This document shows positions 18,729-27,190 of a stretch of 64,000 nucleotides of DNA, piece by piece. Below the pieces are notes generated by a model. It had not been told where the DNA came from. It worked only from the letters and a program-made list of their open reading frames with translations, and ran no database searches. The stretch lies in assembly GCF_014203535.1 (NCBI RefSeq), contig NZ_JACHJI010000001.1, positions 926,775 through 990,774 on the forward strand. Direction: 5' to 3'. Both the position numbers and the translations under genes were made by a program. The DNA comes from Streptomyces griseomycini (GTDB lineage: Bacteria; Actinomycetota; Actinomycetes; Streptomycetales; Streptomycetaceae). Each line of letters opens with the position of its first letter. The first letter of the stretch is position 1.

Positions 18729-19104
18729 GGGGACTCCGCGAGGGTGAGGACAGTCGGGGACACGGCGACGCTATACCGGCGCCCTCGTGCTGATCACCGT
18801 CAGCGCTCGACAAAGGGCCGAACGCGGACTTGGTGGGCTCCGGACAAAGAAGTGCGCCGACCACCGGTGCGGCGTGACACCGGTCACTGAGGTGAAGTGG
18901 TGTCGCCTACAGGAGCCGCCGGAAGGGCCACTGTGGGATCCCGCCAATCACACCCGTCCGCCCTGCATCCCGGACGGCCGCCGGGTAACCGGATCGTCAC
19001 CCTCCGCACGGCGCGTGTCCGCATATCGGGCAGCCTCTTCTCGGGGGCGGGCGGGCCGCCCAGACTGGGCACGTTTTGGCCCCCACACAGTGAACGAGCC
19101 GCGC
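18729..19104. other. divergent intergenic region bioY / permease 2
   Basis: No gene seen. It contains the bioY promoter candidate (TATAGC, minus strand, 18771-18776) and a 5-bp inverted repeat GCTGA-N6-TCAGC at 18789-18804 just upstream of it, which could be an operator. No riboswitch-like fold was recognised. Confidence 0.4.
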
Positions 19105-20484
19105 ATGCCCAGCACCACCGTCGAGACGCCCCCCGCGGCGGACGACACCTCCCTCTCGCACGGCCTGAAGCAGCGTCACCTGTCGATGATCGCCCTCGGC
19201 GGGGTCATCGGCGCCGGCCTGTTCGTCGGGTCCGGCGCGGGGATCGCCGCCGCCGGACCCTCGATCGTCCTCGCCTACACCCTCTCCGGCCTCCTGGTGA
19301 TGCTGGTGATGCGGATGCTGGGCGAGATGTCGGCCGCGCACCCCTCGTCGGGGTCCTTCTCGGCGCACGCCGAGCGGGCGATCGGCCCCTGGGCGGGCTT
19401 CACCGCCGGCTGGTCGTTCTGGGTGCTGCTGTGCACGGCGGTCGGGCTGGAGGCCATCGGCGCCGCGAAGATCGTCACCGGCTGGCTGCCGGGCACGCCC
19501 GAGTGGGCGTGGGTGGCGCTGTTCATGGTGGTGTTCTGCGGGACCAACCTCGCGGCGGTGAAGAACTTCGGCGAGTTCGAGTTCTGGTTCGCGGCCCTGA
19601 AGGTCGGCGCGATCACGCTGTTCCTGGCGCTCGGCGTGCTGGCCGTCGCCGGGGTGCTGCCGGGCACGGACTCCCCGGGCGCCTCCCACCTCACCGACTT
19701 CCTCCCCAACGGCGGCGAGGGCCTGGTGATCGGCCTGCTCGCGTCCGTCTTCGCGTACGGCGGCCTGGAGACGGTGACCATCGCGGCGGCCGAGTCGGAG
19801 GACCCGGTCAAGGGCGTGGCGAGCGCGGTCCGCACGGCGATGTGGCGGATCGCGCTGTTCTACATCGGCTCGATGGCGGTCATCGTCACCCTGGTGCCGT
19901 GGGACTCCCCGGCGGTGGTCGAGGACGGCCCCTACGTCGCCGCCCTGGACCGCCTCGGCATCCCGGGCGCCGGCCAGCTCATGAACGTCGTGGTGCTGGT
20001 GGCGCTGCTGTCCGCGATGAACGCCAACATCTACGGCGCCTCGCGCATCGGCTACTCGCTGGTGGAGCGGGGTCAAGGACCGAAGGCCCTCGGCCGGGTG
20101 TCGGGCGGGGTGCCGCGGACCGCCGTGCTGGCCTCCTCCGTCTTCGGCTTCCTGTGCGTGCTGCTGAGCTACTGGCGGCCCGACGACGTCTTCTCCTGGC
20201 TGCTGAACATGATCGGCGCGGTGATCCTGGTCGTCTGGATCTTCATCGCCGTCTCCCAGCTGCGGCTGCGCCGCCGGCTGGAGCGCGAGGCGCCCGAGAA
20301 GCTGGTCGTGCGGATGTGGGCGTTCCCGTGGCTGACGTGGGTGGCGCTGGCCGGCATGGCGGCGGTCTTCGTCCTGATGGCCCGGGAGCCGGACACGCGC
20401 GTGCAGCTGTACTCGACGGGCGGGATGACGCTGGCCCTGGCGGCGGTGGGGTACGCCTGGCAGCGGACGCGCGCCCGGAACTGA
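19105..20484 (+). CDS. amino acid permease, APC family, copy 2
   Basis: 459 residues, twelve membrane helices. It is a paralogue of the permease at 16598, sharing the N-terminal MIALGGVIGAGLFVGSG motif, the GEFEFWFA segment and the WDSPAV...GPYVAALDRLGIP loop. The ATG at 19105 is chosen by alignment with copy 1; an in-frame GTG at 19090 would add five residues, and neither has a strong ribosome binding site. The amino acid transported is unknown. Confidence 0.92.
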   Translation: MPSTTVETPPAADDTSLSHGLKQRHLSMIALGGVIGAGLFVGSGAGIAAAGPSIVLAYTLSGLLVMLVMRMLGEMSAAHPSSGSFSAHAERAIGPWAGFTAGWSFWVLLCTAVGLEAIGAAKIVTGWLPGTPEWAWVALFMVVFCGTNLAAVKNFGEFEFWFAALKVGAITLFLALGVLAVAGVLPGTDSPGASHLTDFLPNGGEGLVIGLLASVFAYGGLETVTIAAAESEDPVKGVASAVRTAMWRIALFYIGSMAVIVTLVPWDSPAVVEDGPYVAALDRLGIPGAGQLMNVVVLVALLSAMNANIYGASRIGYSLVERGQGPKALGRVSGGVPRTAVLASSVFGFLCVLLSYWRPDDVFSWLLNMIGAVILVVWIFIAVSQLRLRRRLEREAPEKLVVRMWAFPWLTWVALAGMAAVFVLMAREPDTRVQLYSTGGMTLALAAVGYAWQRTRARN

Positions 20485-20564
20485 CCCCTTCCCCCTGCGG
20501 CGACGGCCCCCGTGTGGACGCGCGGGGGCCATTTCGCGCGTTCCGGACCTGCGCGCGTCCGCTC

Positions 20565-20598
20565 TTGCTGCTAGCGTGCAGTTGCAAGATAGTTGCAA
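20565..20598 (+). promoter_or_regulatory. sodF-type promoter with perfect Nur box
   Basis: TTGCTG (-35, 20565-20570) and GATAGT (-10, 20588-20593) are 17 bases apart. The -10 lies inside TTGCAA-N5-TTGCAA (20582-20598), which matches the nickel-responsive repressor Nur consensus (tTGCaa-N5-ttGCAA) completely. In S. coelicolor a Nur-repressed sodF gene sits at this chromosomal position. No sodF coding sequence follows here. Confidence 0.75.
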
Positions 20599-20891
20599 CA
20601 AGGGGTTCGGCCCTCGGCGCGAGGACACCCCGTTCCGTCCCGGGCCGCGCCTCGCCCCGTGAAGCGCCCTGCCTCGTGATCGCCTTCTCACCGTCCACCC
20701 GGCAGGCGGAAGGAAGGAGCGCCCCCGCGAGGACGTACCCCGCGGGGGCGCTCCGCACGAGGCGCGGCCCGAGGCGGAACGGACCGCCCGGCAGGACCGG
20801 TTCCGGACTGCCGAGCGCGCCGCCACCCCCCTGCGCTCCCCGTTCCGGCAAACTTCGCAAAGAGGTCCGACGGCCGGCGCGGGAGGCCCGT
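20599..20891 (+). other. transcribed leader or relic region after the Nur promoter
   Basis: About 290 bases with no coding frame of any length that starts properly: GTG at 20658 ends after six codons, and the open frame running into the next gene has no normal codon pattern. It includes the terminator at 20716-20754. It could be a scar of a lost sodF gene or a short untranslated RNA of about 150 bases. Confidence 0.5.
20716..20754 (+). terminator. hairpin terminator in the Nur-promoter unit
   Basis: A perfect 14-bp stem (20716-20729 with 20741-20754), 11-base loop, about 115 bases after the predicted start of transcription from the Nur promoter. Confidence 0.8.
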
Positions 20892-21110
20892 ATGTCCGAC
20901 TACATCCACTGCCCCAACTGCGACGACAGGCTGCACCCCTTCGGCAAGGTGAACCAGGCGGAGGCGGCGCACATCAACGAAGAGCTCGAGGTGCGGGACG
21001 GCCACGGCTGGTGGCGGTGCGAGAACCGGACCCCCGAGGGGCGGTGCCTGTGGGTCCAGCCCCGCTGGCACCAGGCCAAGGGCTTCAGCCTGCCGGAGTC
21101 GTTCCGGTGA
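20892..21110 (+). CDS. small zinc-ribbon-like protein, unknown function
   Basis: 72 residues. Four cysteines (C7, C10, C43, C52) are spaced as a possible zinc site: CPNC near the N-terminus and WRCENR...GRCLW later. The rest is hydrophilic with several tryptophans. The ATG has GGGAGG 6 bases upstream and codon use is normal, so I take it as a real gene. It is convergent with the DsbA-like gene. The role is unknown. Confidence 0.75.
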   Translation: MSDYIHCPNCDDRLHPFGKVNQAEAAHINEELEVRDGHGWWRCENRTPEGRCLWVQPRWHQAKGFSLPESFR

Positions 21111-21116
21111 CGCCCG

Positions 21117-21764
21117 TCACAGGTTGCTGAAGTCCGGTCCCTTCGTCCGCGTGCGCTTGATCTCGTAGAAGCCGGGGACGGAGGCCACCGCGAGGGTGCC
21201 GTCCCACAGGCGGGCGGCCTCCTCGCCCTTGGGGGCGGGGGTGACGACCGGGCCGAAGAAGGCGATCTGCCCGCCGTCGGCGCCGGGGACCGCGATGACC
21301 GGGGTGCCGACGTCCTGGCCGACCTTGTCGATGCCCTCCTTGTGGGAGGCGCGCAGCTCGGCCTCGTACGGGGTGGAGTCCCAGTGGTCCATGAGGGACT
21401 CGGGCAGGCCGACGTCCTTCAGCGCGGCGGCGACGGTCTCCTTCTCCGGGCCCTCGCCCCGGTTGTGGATGCGGGTGCCGAGCGCGGTGTACAGGTCGCC
21501 GAGCACCTCGGCGCCGTGCTCCTGCCGGGCCGCGATGACCACCCGGACCGGCCCCCAGGCCTTGGTCTCGAGCATCTCGCGGTACTCCTCGGGGAGCTCG
21601 TCGAGCTTGTCCTCGTTGAGGACGGCGAGGCTCATCACGTGCCAGCGGACCTCGACGTCCCGCACCTTCTCCACCTCCAGCATCCAGCGGGAGGTCATCC
21701 AGGCCCAGGGGCACAGCGGGTCGAACCAGAAGTCGACGGGCGTGGCGGGAGACTTGTCCGACAT
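21117..21764 (-). CDS. DsbA-family thioredoxin-fold oxidoreductase (mycothiol-dependent type)
   Basis: 215 residues. Thioredoxin fold with a helical insertion, like the actinobacterial Rv2466c group that uses mycothiol as reductant. The active-site segment is DPLCPWAW with Cys18, so the resolving cysteine of a CxxC motif is replaced by Ala21. The cis-proline loop reads VGTPVIAV. The usual MSDKSPATPVDFWFDPLCPW start fits the ATG at 21764. It is divergent from pepN-1. Confidence 0.85.
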   Translation of the reverse strand: MSDKSPATPVDFWFDPLCPWAWMTSRWMLEVEKVRDVEVRWHVMSLAVLNEDKLDELPEEYREMLETKAWGPVRVVIAARQEHGAEVLGDLYTALGTRIHNRGEGPEKETVAAALKDVGLPESLMDHWDSTPYEAELRASHKEGIDKVGQDVGTPVIAVPGADGGQIAFFGPVVTPAPKGEEAARLWDGTLAVASVPGFYEIKRTRTKGPDFSNL

Positions 21765-21902
21765 GTCGCTCCTCGTGACGGAAGGGTTTCTCCGTGGGAA
21801 CGCCGCGCCTCCTTCCGGTCATTCCCGGCTGCCCCGCGTCAGGGGCGCATGGCAGGATCGGTCCTGATCTTCCCTGTCGACGACGCCTGAGGAGTGCCGC
21901 CC

Positions 21903-24479
21903 GTGCCCGGTGAGAATCTGACCCGCGACGAGGCCCGGGAGCGGGCCGCCCTGCTGTCCGTCGACGGGTACGAGGTGTCCCTCGACCTGCGTTCGGCGGT
22001 CGGCGAGGACCACGGTGACGGTCCCCGCACCTTCCGCTCCGTCACCACGGTCCGGTTCCGCTGCGCCGAGCCGGGGGCGAGCAGCTTCGCGGACCTGATC
22101 GCGCCGAGCGTGACGGCCGTGTCCCTCAACGGGCGGGACCTCGACCCCGGTGAGGTCTTCGACGGCACCCGGATCCTGCTGGAGGACCTCGCCGCCGACA
22201 ACGAACTCGTCGTCGACGCCCGGTGCGCCTACTCCCGCACCGGCGAGGGCATGCACCGCTTCGTCGACCCCGAGGACGGCGAGGTGTACCTGTACACCCA
22301 GTACGAGCCGGCCGACTCCCGTCGGGTCTTCGCCAATTTCGAGCAGCCCGACCTCAAGGCCCCGTTCCGCTTCGAGGTGCGGGCGCCCGAGGGCTGGACG
22401 GTGTGGAGCAACGGCGCGGGTGAACTCACCGACGGCGTCTGGCGGTTCGCGGAGACCAAGCCGATCTCGACGTACATCACGTGTGTGGTGGCGGGCCCGT
22501 ACCACTACGTGACGGACACCTACGAGCGGGTCCTCGAGGACGGCACCCGCCTCGAGATCCCGCTCGGCGCGATGTGCCGCAAGGGACTCGCCCCGCACTT
22601 CGACGCCGACGACGTGTTCCTGGTGACCAAGCAGGGCCTGGACTTCTTCCACGACCACGTCGACTACCCGTACCCCTTCGGGAAGTACGACCAGGCGTTC
22701 GTGCCCGAGTACAACCTGGGCGCGATGGAGAACCCGGGGCTGGTGACCTTCCGCGAGGAGTTCATCTTCCGGGGCAAGGTGACGCGGGCGTCCTACGAGG
22801 GCCGCGCCAACGTGATCCTGCACGAGATGGCGCACATGTGGTTCGGCGACCTGGTCACCATGGAGTGGTGGGACGACCTGTGGCTCAAGGAGTCCTTCGC
22901 CGACTTCATGGGCGCCTTCTCGCTGGTCGGCGCGACCCGCTTCACCGACGGCTGGATCACCTTCGCCAACCGCCGCAAGGCCTGGGCCTACCGCGCGGAC
23001 CAGCTGCCCTCCACGCACCCGGTCACCGCGGACATCCGCGACCTGCAGGACGCCAAGCTGAACTTCGACGGCATCACCTACGCCAAGGGCGCCTCGGTGC
23101 TCAAGCAGCTGGTGGCGTACGTCGGCCAGGACGCGTTCCTGGAGGGCGCCCGGCGCTACTTCAAGCGCCACGCGTACGGCAACACCCGCCTCGGTGACCT
23201 GCTGTCGGTGCTGGAGGAGACCAGCGGCCGGGACATGGGCGCATGGGCGCGTTCCTGGCTGCAGACGGCGGGCGTCAACTCCCTCACCCCGCAGGTGCTG
23301 CTGGCCGCCGACGGCCGGATCGACGAGCTGGCGGTGGTGCAGGAGGCCGCCGAGTCGCACCCCGAGCTGCGCCCGCACCGGGTGGCGGTGGGCCTGTACC
23401 GGCGCACGGACACCGGCGCGCTGGAGCGGTACGCGCGGGCCGAGACGGACGTCGAGGGGGCACGTACGGTCGTGACGGAGCTGGCGGGCGCGGACGCGCC
23501 GGAGCTGGTGCTGGTCAACGACGACGACCTGACGTACTGCAAGACCCGCTTCGACGAGACCTCGCTGGCCACGCTGCGCGAGCACCTGGGCGCGCTGACC
23601 GACCCGCTCGCCCGCGCCCTGTGCTGGTCGGCGCTGTGGAACACGACCCGCGACGCGCTGTTGCCCGCGCGGGACTTCGTGGACCTGGTGCTGCGGTTCG
23701 CCGGACGCGAGTCCGACATCGGCGTGCTCCAGATGCTGCACGCCTGGGCCGATTCGGCGCTGGTGCACTACGCGGCGCCCGCCTGGCGGGAGACCGGCGG
23801 GGCCCTGCTCGCCGAGGGTGCCCGGCGCGAGCTGGAGGGGGCCGAGCCGGGCAGCGAGCAGCAACTGGCGTGGGCGCGCTTCTTCGCCCGGGTGGCCTCC
23901 GCTCCGGGCGACCTCCAGCTGCTCCAGGACCTGCTGTCCGGCACGGCGGCGGTCGAGGGGCTCGACGTCGACCAGGAGCTGCGCTGGGCGTTCCTGGAGC
24001 CGCTGGCCGCGCACGGGGTCGCGGACGAGAAGGCGCTGGCCGAGGAGCTGGTCCGGGACGACACCGCCTCCGGCAGGCGGCACCAGGTCCGCTGTCTGGC
24101 CGCCCGCCCGTCGGCGGAGGTCAAGGCGCGGTGCTGGGCGCAGGTCGTGGAGTCGGACGCGTTGTCCAACGCGCTGGTGGAGGCGACGATCGCGGGCTTC
24201 GCCCAGGCCTCGCAGCGGGAGCTGGTCGCGCCGTACGCGGAGAAGTACTTCGCGGCGATCGAGCGGGTGTGGACCGAGCGGTCGATCCAGATCGGCATGG
24301 ACGTGGTGCGGGGCCTGTTCCCCGCGCTGCAGGACTCGCAGGCGACGCTGGACGCGACGGACGCGTGGCTCACGGCCCACGAGGACGCGGCCCCGGCGCT
24401 GCGCCGGCTGGTCCTGGAGGCCCGGGACGACCTGGCGCGGGCCCTGCGCGGACAGGCGTGCGACGCGGCGGCGGGCTGA
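21903..24479 (+). CDS. pepN: aminopeptidase N, M1 family, copy 1
   Basis: 858 residues. Zinc metallo-aminopeptidase that removes N-terminal residues from peptides in the cytoplasm. The exopeptidase motif GAMEN is at 273-277 and the zinc ligands are H307, H311 (HEMAH) and E330. I prefer GTG 21903 over the in-frame GTG 21894 because the resulting VPGENLTRDEA aligns with the start of copy 2 and GAGGAG then lies 8-9 bases upstream. Copy 2 lies at 40549. An ERAP1-like C-terminal helical domain follows the peptidase domain. Confidence 0.95.
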   Translation: MPGENLTRDEARERAALLSVDGYEVSLDLRSAVGEDHGDGPRTFRSVTTVRFRCAEPGASSFADLIAPSVTAVSLNGRDLDPGEVFDGTRILLEDLAADNELVVDARCAYSRTGEGMHRFVDPEDGEVYLYTQYEPADSRRVFANFEQPDLKAPFRFEVRAPEGWTVWSNGAGELTDGVWRFAETKPISTYITCVVAGPYHYVTDTYERVLEDGTRLEIPLGAMCRKGLAPHFDADDVFLVTKQGLDFFHDHVDYPYPFGKYDQAFVPEYNLGAMENPGLVTFREEFIFRGKVTRASYEGRANVILHEMAHMWFGDLVTMEWWDDLWLKESFADFMGAFSLVGATRFTDGWITFANRRKAWAYRADQLPSTHPVTADIRDLQDAKLNFDGITYAKGASVLKQLVAYVGQDAFLEGARRYFKRHAYGNTRLGDLLSVLEETSGRDMGAWARSWLQTAGVNSLTPQVLLAADGRIDELAVVQEAAESHPELRPHRVAVGLYRRTDTGALERYARAETDVEGARTVVTELAGADAPELVLVNDDDLTYCKTRFDETSLATLREHLGALTDPLARALCWSALWNTTRDALLPARDFVDLVLRFAGRESDIGVLQMLHAWADSALVHYAAPAWRETGGALLAEGARRELEGAEPGSEQQLAWARFFARVASAPGDLQLLQDLLSGTAAVEGLDVDQELRWAFLEPLAAHGVADEKALAEELVRDDTASGRRHQVRCLAARPSAEVKARCWAQVVESDALSNALVEATIAGFAQASQRELVAPYAEKYFAAIERVWTERSIQIGMDVVRGLFPALQDSQATLDATDAWLTAHEDAAPALRRLVLEARDDLARALRGQACDAAAG

Positions 24480-24496
24480 CCGGCTCGCGGCCCGTC

Positions 24497-24530
24497 CCGG
24501 GCCGCCCTCCCGTCACGGGGGCGGCCCCGG
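24497..24530 (+). terminator. hairpin terminator after pepN-1
   Basis: GC stem of 11-12 bp with one bulged base (24497-24507 with 24519-24530), 18 bases after the stop codon. Confidence 0.65.
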
Positions 24531-24680
24531 GTCCTCCCCCGCCGCGGGCGCGGCTCCGCTCCCCGTGACGGGGTCGTCCGCAACCGTTACGGAACGCGGG
24601 CACGACGGCCGTGACCCCTGGTCCTCATCCGAACGGGCCAGGGGTTTTCGGTACCCGAACACACGTCCTTTAGTGCTGTC

Positions 24681-24709
24681 TTGTCCTTGTTTGTCGACGG
24701 ATGTGTAAC
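24681..24709 (+). promoter_or_regulatory. candidate promoter of the AbiEi-like gene
   Basis: TTGTCC (24681-24686), 17-base spacer and TGTAAC (24704-24709), about 40 bases before the ATG, in a locally AT-richer stretch. Confidence 0.5.
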
Positions 24710-24749
24710 AGGGGTTCGGAGAGGCGCCGGAGGCGGGAAGTTGCCGGAC

Positions 24750-25838
24750 ATGAACCACAACACCCCGCTCTCCCCCCGCCCCCTGCACCACCTCGCCGAC
24801 GGCGGCCGCCGCGTGCTGACCACCGCACAGCTCCGCGCGCACGGCGTGTCGGCCGCGGAGACCAGCGAGCAGTGCCGCCCCGGCGGCCCCTGGCAGCAGC
24901 TCCTGCCCGGGGTCGTCCTGCTCCACCCCGGCCCGCCGACCAGCGAGGAGCGGCTGCACGCGGTGCTGATGTACACGGCGCGGGAGCGGACCGCGGGCGT
25001 CCCCGTCCAGCCCGGCGCGGACGAGCCGCCCGCGCCCTCCTACGGGGAGGCGATGATCACCGGGCTGGCCGCGCTGACCCTGCACGGCTTCTCCTCCGCT
25101 CCCCCGCTGCCGTCGCTGGACGCCTTCGACGTCCTGGTCCCGCGCCTGCGCCGGCTGCGCTCGACGGGCTGCGCCCGCATCGTGCGCACCCCCGACCTGC
25201 CCGTGCCGGTGCGGGTCGCGGTCCCCCAGGCCCTCGACTCCGTCCGAGCAGGGGGTTCCCCCGTCCCCGTGGCGCCGGTCCCGCGCGCGCTGGCCGACGC
25301 GGTGGCGGGCCTGAAGGACGCGGACACCGTGCGCCGGCTGCTGACGGAGGCGGTGCGGGGCGGCCACTGCGAACCGACCGCGGTGGTGCGGGAGCTGACC
25401 CGGGCGCGGCTGCTGAACCGGCCGCACGTGGTGGACGCGGTGGACTCGCTGCTGGCCGAGGGCCGGGCGATGGCGGAGTCCCGGCTGTACCGGATGGTGC
25501 GCGAGCACGGCCTGCCGGACCCGGTGTGGAACGTCGACCTGCGCCTGCCGGGCGGCCCCCACCTCGGCGGCCTGGACGCGTACTGGCCGGAGCACGCGGT
25601 GGCGCTGGAACTGGACACCCGGGCGCCGCGCCCGGGCGGGCGGCCCGACGACGACGCCCAGGGGTCGGAGTACTCCCGCAAGCGCGAGCACCTGGAACGC
25701 CTCGGCATCACGGTCGTCCGCCTCGGCCCGCGGGGACTCCGGGACGCGATGGAGCAACAGGCGGCGGTGGTCCGCACGGCCCTGATGGCCTCGGCCGACC
25801 GCGATCCGGCGGCGTACGTCGTGGTGCTGCCCCGGTAG
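24750..25838 (+). CDS. AbiEi-like winged-helix protein with PD-(D/E)XK-like C-terminus
   Basis: 362 residues. The N-terminal region (RRVLTTAQLRAHGV...LLPGVVLLH) resembles the AbiEi antitoxin-type winged helix. The C-terminal third resembles DUF559/Vsr-like nuclease folds: an acidic residue in GGLDAYWPEH, then ALELD, then SRKREHLERLGITVVRL. Such genes are common as stand-alone genes in actinobacteria. No AbiEii-type nucleotidyltransferase toxin is next to it, so it is not a complete type IV toxin-antitoxin pair. The ATG start has GGGAAG upstream; the longer frame begins inside the promoter. The function is unknown. Confidence 0.7.
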   Translation: MNHNTPLSPRPLHHLADGGRRVLTTAQLRAHGVSAAETSEQCRPGGPWQQLLPGVVLLHPGPPTSEERLHAVLMYTARERTAGVPVQPGADEPPAPSYGEAMITGLAALTLHGFSSAPPLPSLDAFDVLVPRLRRLRSTGCARIVRTPDLPVPVRVAVPQALDSVRAGGSPVPVAPVPRALADAVAGLKDADTVRRLLTEAVRGGHCEPTAVVRELTRARLLNRPHVVDAVDSLLAEGRAMAESRLYRMVREHGLPDPVWNVDLRLPGGPHLGGLDAYWPEHAVALELDTRAPRPGGRPDDDAQGSEYSRKREHLERLGITVVRLGPRGLRDAMEQQAAVVRTALMASADRDPAAYVVVLPR

Positions 25839-25866
25839 TGCGGCACCGCGGCGCGCCGGGAGGGGG

Positions 25867-25906
25867 CGGAGGGACCGCCGGGAGCCACGGCCCGGCGGTC
25901 CCTCCG
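25867..25906. terminator. bidirectional hairpin terminator
   Basis: A perfect 16-bp stem (25867-25882 with 25891-25906), 8-base loop, between convergent genes. Confidence 0.85.
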
Positions 25907-25927
25907 CGTGTGCGCGGGGTGCGGGCG

Positions 25928-27097
25928 TCAGTCGCCGCAGAACTCCGCCTCGATCACCGCCCCGGTGTCCCCCGCCCAGTCACCGTTGAAGTTGAACGCC
26001 AGGGAGTGCCGGCCGTTCTCCGTCGTGACGGCCTCGGACAGCGAGCCGTGGATGCCGCCGCCGTGGCCCCAGACGGTCACGCCGCAGCTCAGCTCGGACT
26101 TCATCAGGCCCAGGCCGTAGCCCTGGCCGGAGCCCACGGGCACCGTGGTGGTCATCGCGTTCAGCTGCTCCCGGGGGAGCAGCCGGCCCGTCAGCAGGGC
26201 GCGGTAGAAGCGGTTGAGGTCCTTGGAGTCGGAGATCATCTCGCCCGCCGAGTGGGCGAGGGACGGGTTGAGGCGCGTGACGTCGTACGTGGGGCCGGCC
26301 CCGTCCTGCGTCAGCTTGGAGTAGGCGCGGCTGCTGGGGCCGGGCACGGCGGCACGGGTGCCGGGGACCGAGGTGGCGGTCAGGTGCAGGGGGTCGACGA
26401 TGCGCCGGCGGACCTCCTCGCCGTAGGGGCGGCCGGTGGCCTTCTCGATCACCATGCCGGCCAGGACGTAGTTGGTGTTGGAGTAGTTCCAGTCGGTGCC
26501 GGGCTCGAAGTCCGGCTCGTGGGCCAGGGCGACCCGCACCAGGTCCTCCGGGGCCAGGGTGTCGTAGCGGTGCTCGAAGAAGCCGTCCTTCAGGAAGTAC
26601 GTGCGGCCGAAGTCCTCGTCCGCCGTGTAGTTGAAGACGCCGCTGGTGTGGTTCAGCAGTTGCCTGAGGGTGATCCGGGTGCCGTCGTGGCCGTTGCCGG
26701 TCACCAGGCCGGGCAGCCAGGTGTCGACGGTGTCGTCCAGGGACAGCTTCCCCTCGGCCTCCAGCTGCAGCAGCACCGTCGCCACGAAGGTCTTGGTGAT
26801 GCTGCCGATCCGGTAGCGGTCGTGCGGGGAACGCTTCCGCTCCGTGCGGAGGTCGCCCACCCCGGCGGTCGCCGCCCAGGTGCCCCGCCGGTCCTTCGCC
26901 GTCGCCGTCACACCGGGCACGCCGGCGGCGACCGCGGCCCGCATCGCCCGGTGGGCCGCCCGGTGGTCGCCGGTGTCGGCGCCGGTGACGTCCCCCGTTC
27001 CGGCTCCGGATCCCCCGGGTGCCGCCACGGCGGGGGCCGCCAGGACCGCCGAGAGGGCCACCGCCACCGCCGCCACCGCCGTCGTCCGCATCCGCAT
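25928..27097 (-). CDS. secreted serine hydrolase, beta-lactamase/D-Ala-D-Ala carboxypeptidase family
   Basis: 389 residues with a Sec signal peptide (MRMRTTAVAAVAVALSAVLA, cleavage after AVAA). Class C beta-lactamase fold: SxxK motif as SITK, YxN motif as YSNTNY, and the third box as HGGG. Members are D-alanyl-D-alanine carboxypeptidases or esterases acting outside the cell. The start at 27097 is chosen because GGGGAG lies 8 bases upstream and the signal peptide then begins at once; an in-frame ATG at 27118 adds seven residues. Confidence 0.9.
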   Translation of the reverse strand: MRMRTTAVAAVAVALSAVLAAPAVAAPGGSGAGTGDVTGADTGDHRAAHRAMRAAVAAGVPGVTATAKDRRGTWAATAGVGDLRTERKRSPHDRYRIGSITKTFVATVLLQLEAEGKLSLDDTVDTWLPGLVTGNGHDGTRITLRQLLNHTSGVFNYTADEDFGRTYFLKDGFFEHRYDTLAPEDLVRVALAHEPDFEPGTDWNYSNTNYVLAGMVIEKATGRPYGEEVRRRIVDPLHLTATSVPGTRAAVPGPSSRAYSKLTQDGAGPTYDVTRLNPSLAHSAGEMISDSKDLNRFYRALLTGRLLPREQLNAMTTTVPVGSGQGYGLGLMKSELSCGVTVWGHGGGIHGSLSEAVTTENGRHSLAFNFNGDWAGDTGAVIEAEFCGD

Positions 27098-27190
27098 GTT
27101 CGTGTCTCCCCTGCTCATCGGGCGTGGTCGCGGGGAGGGACCGCGGAGGGGCCGGCGGGGTTGCCGCCGGCCGCGGTGGTTGATCCGGTT

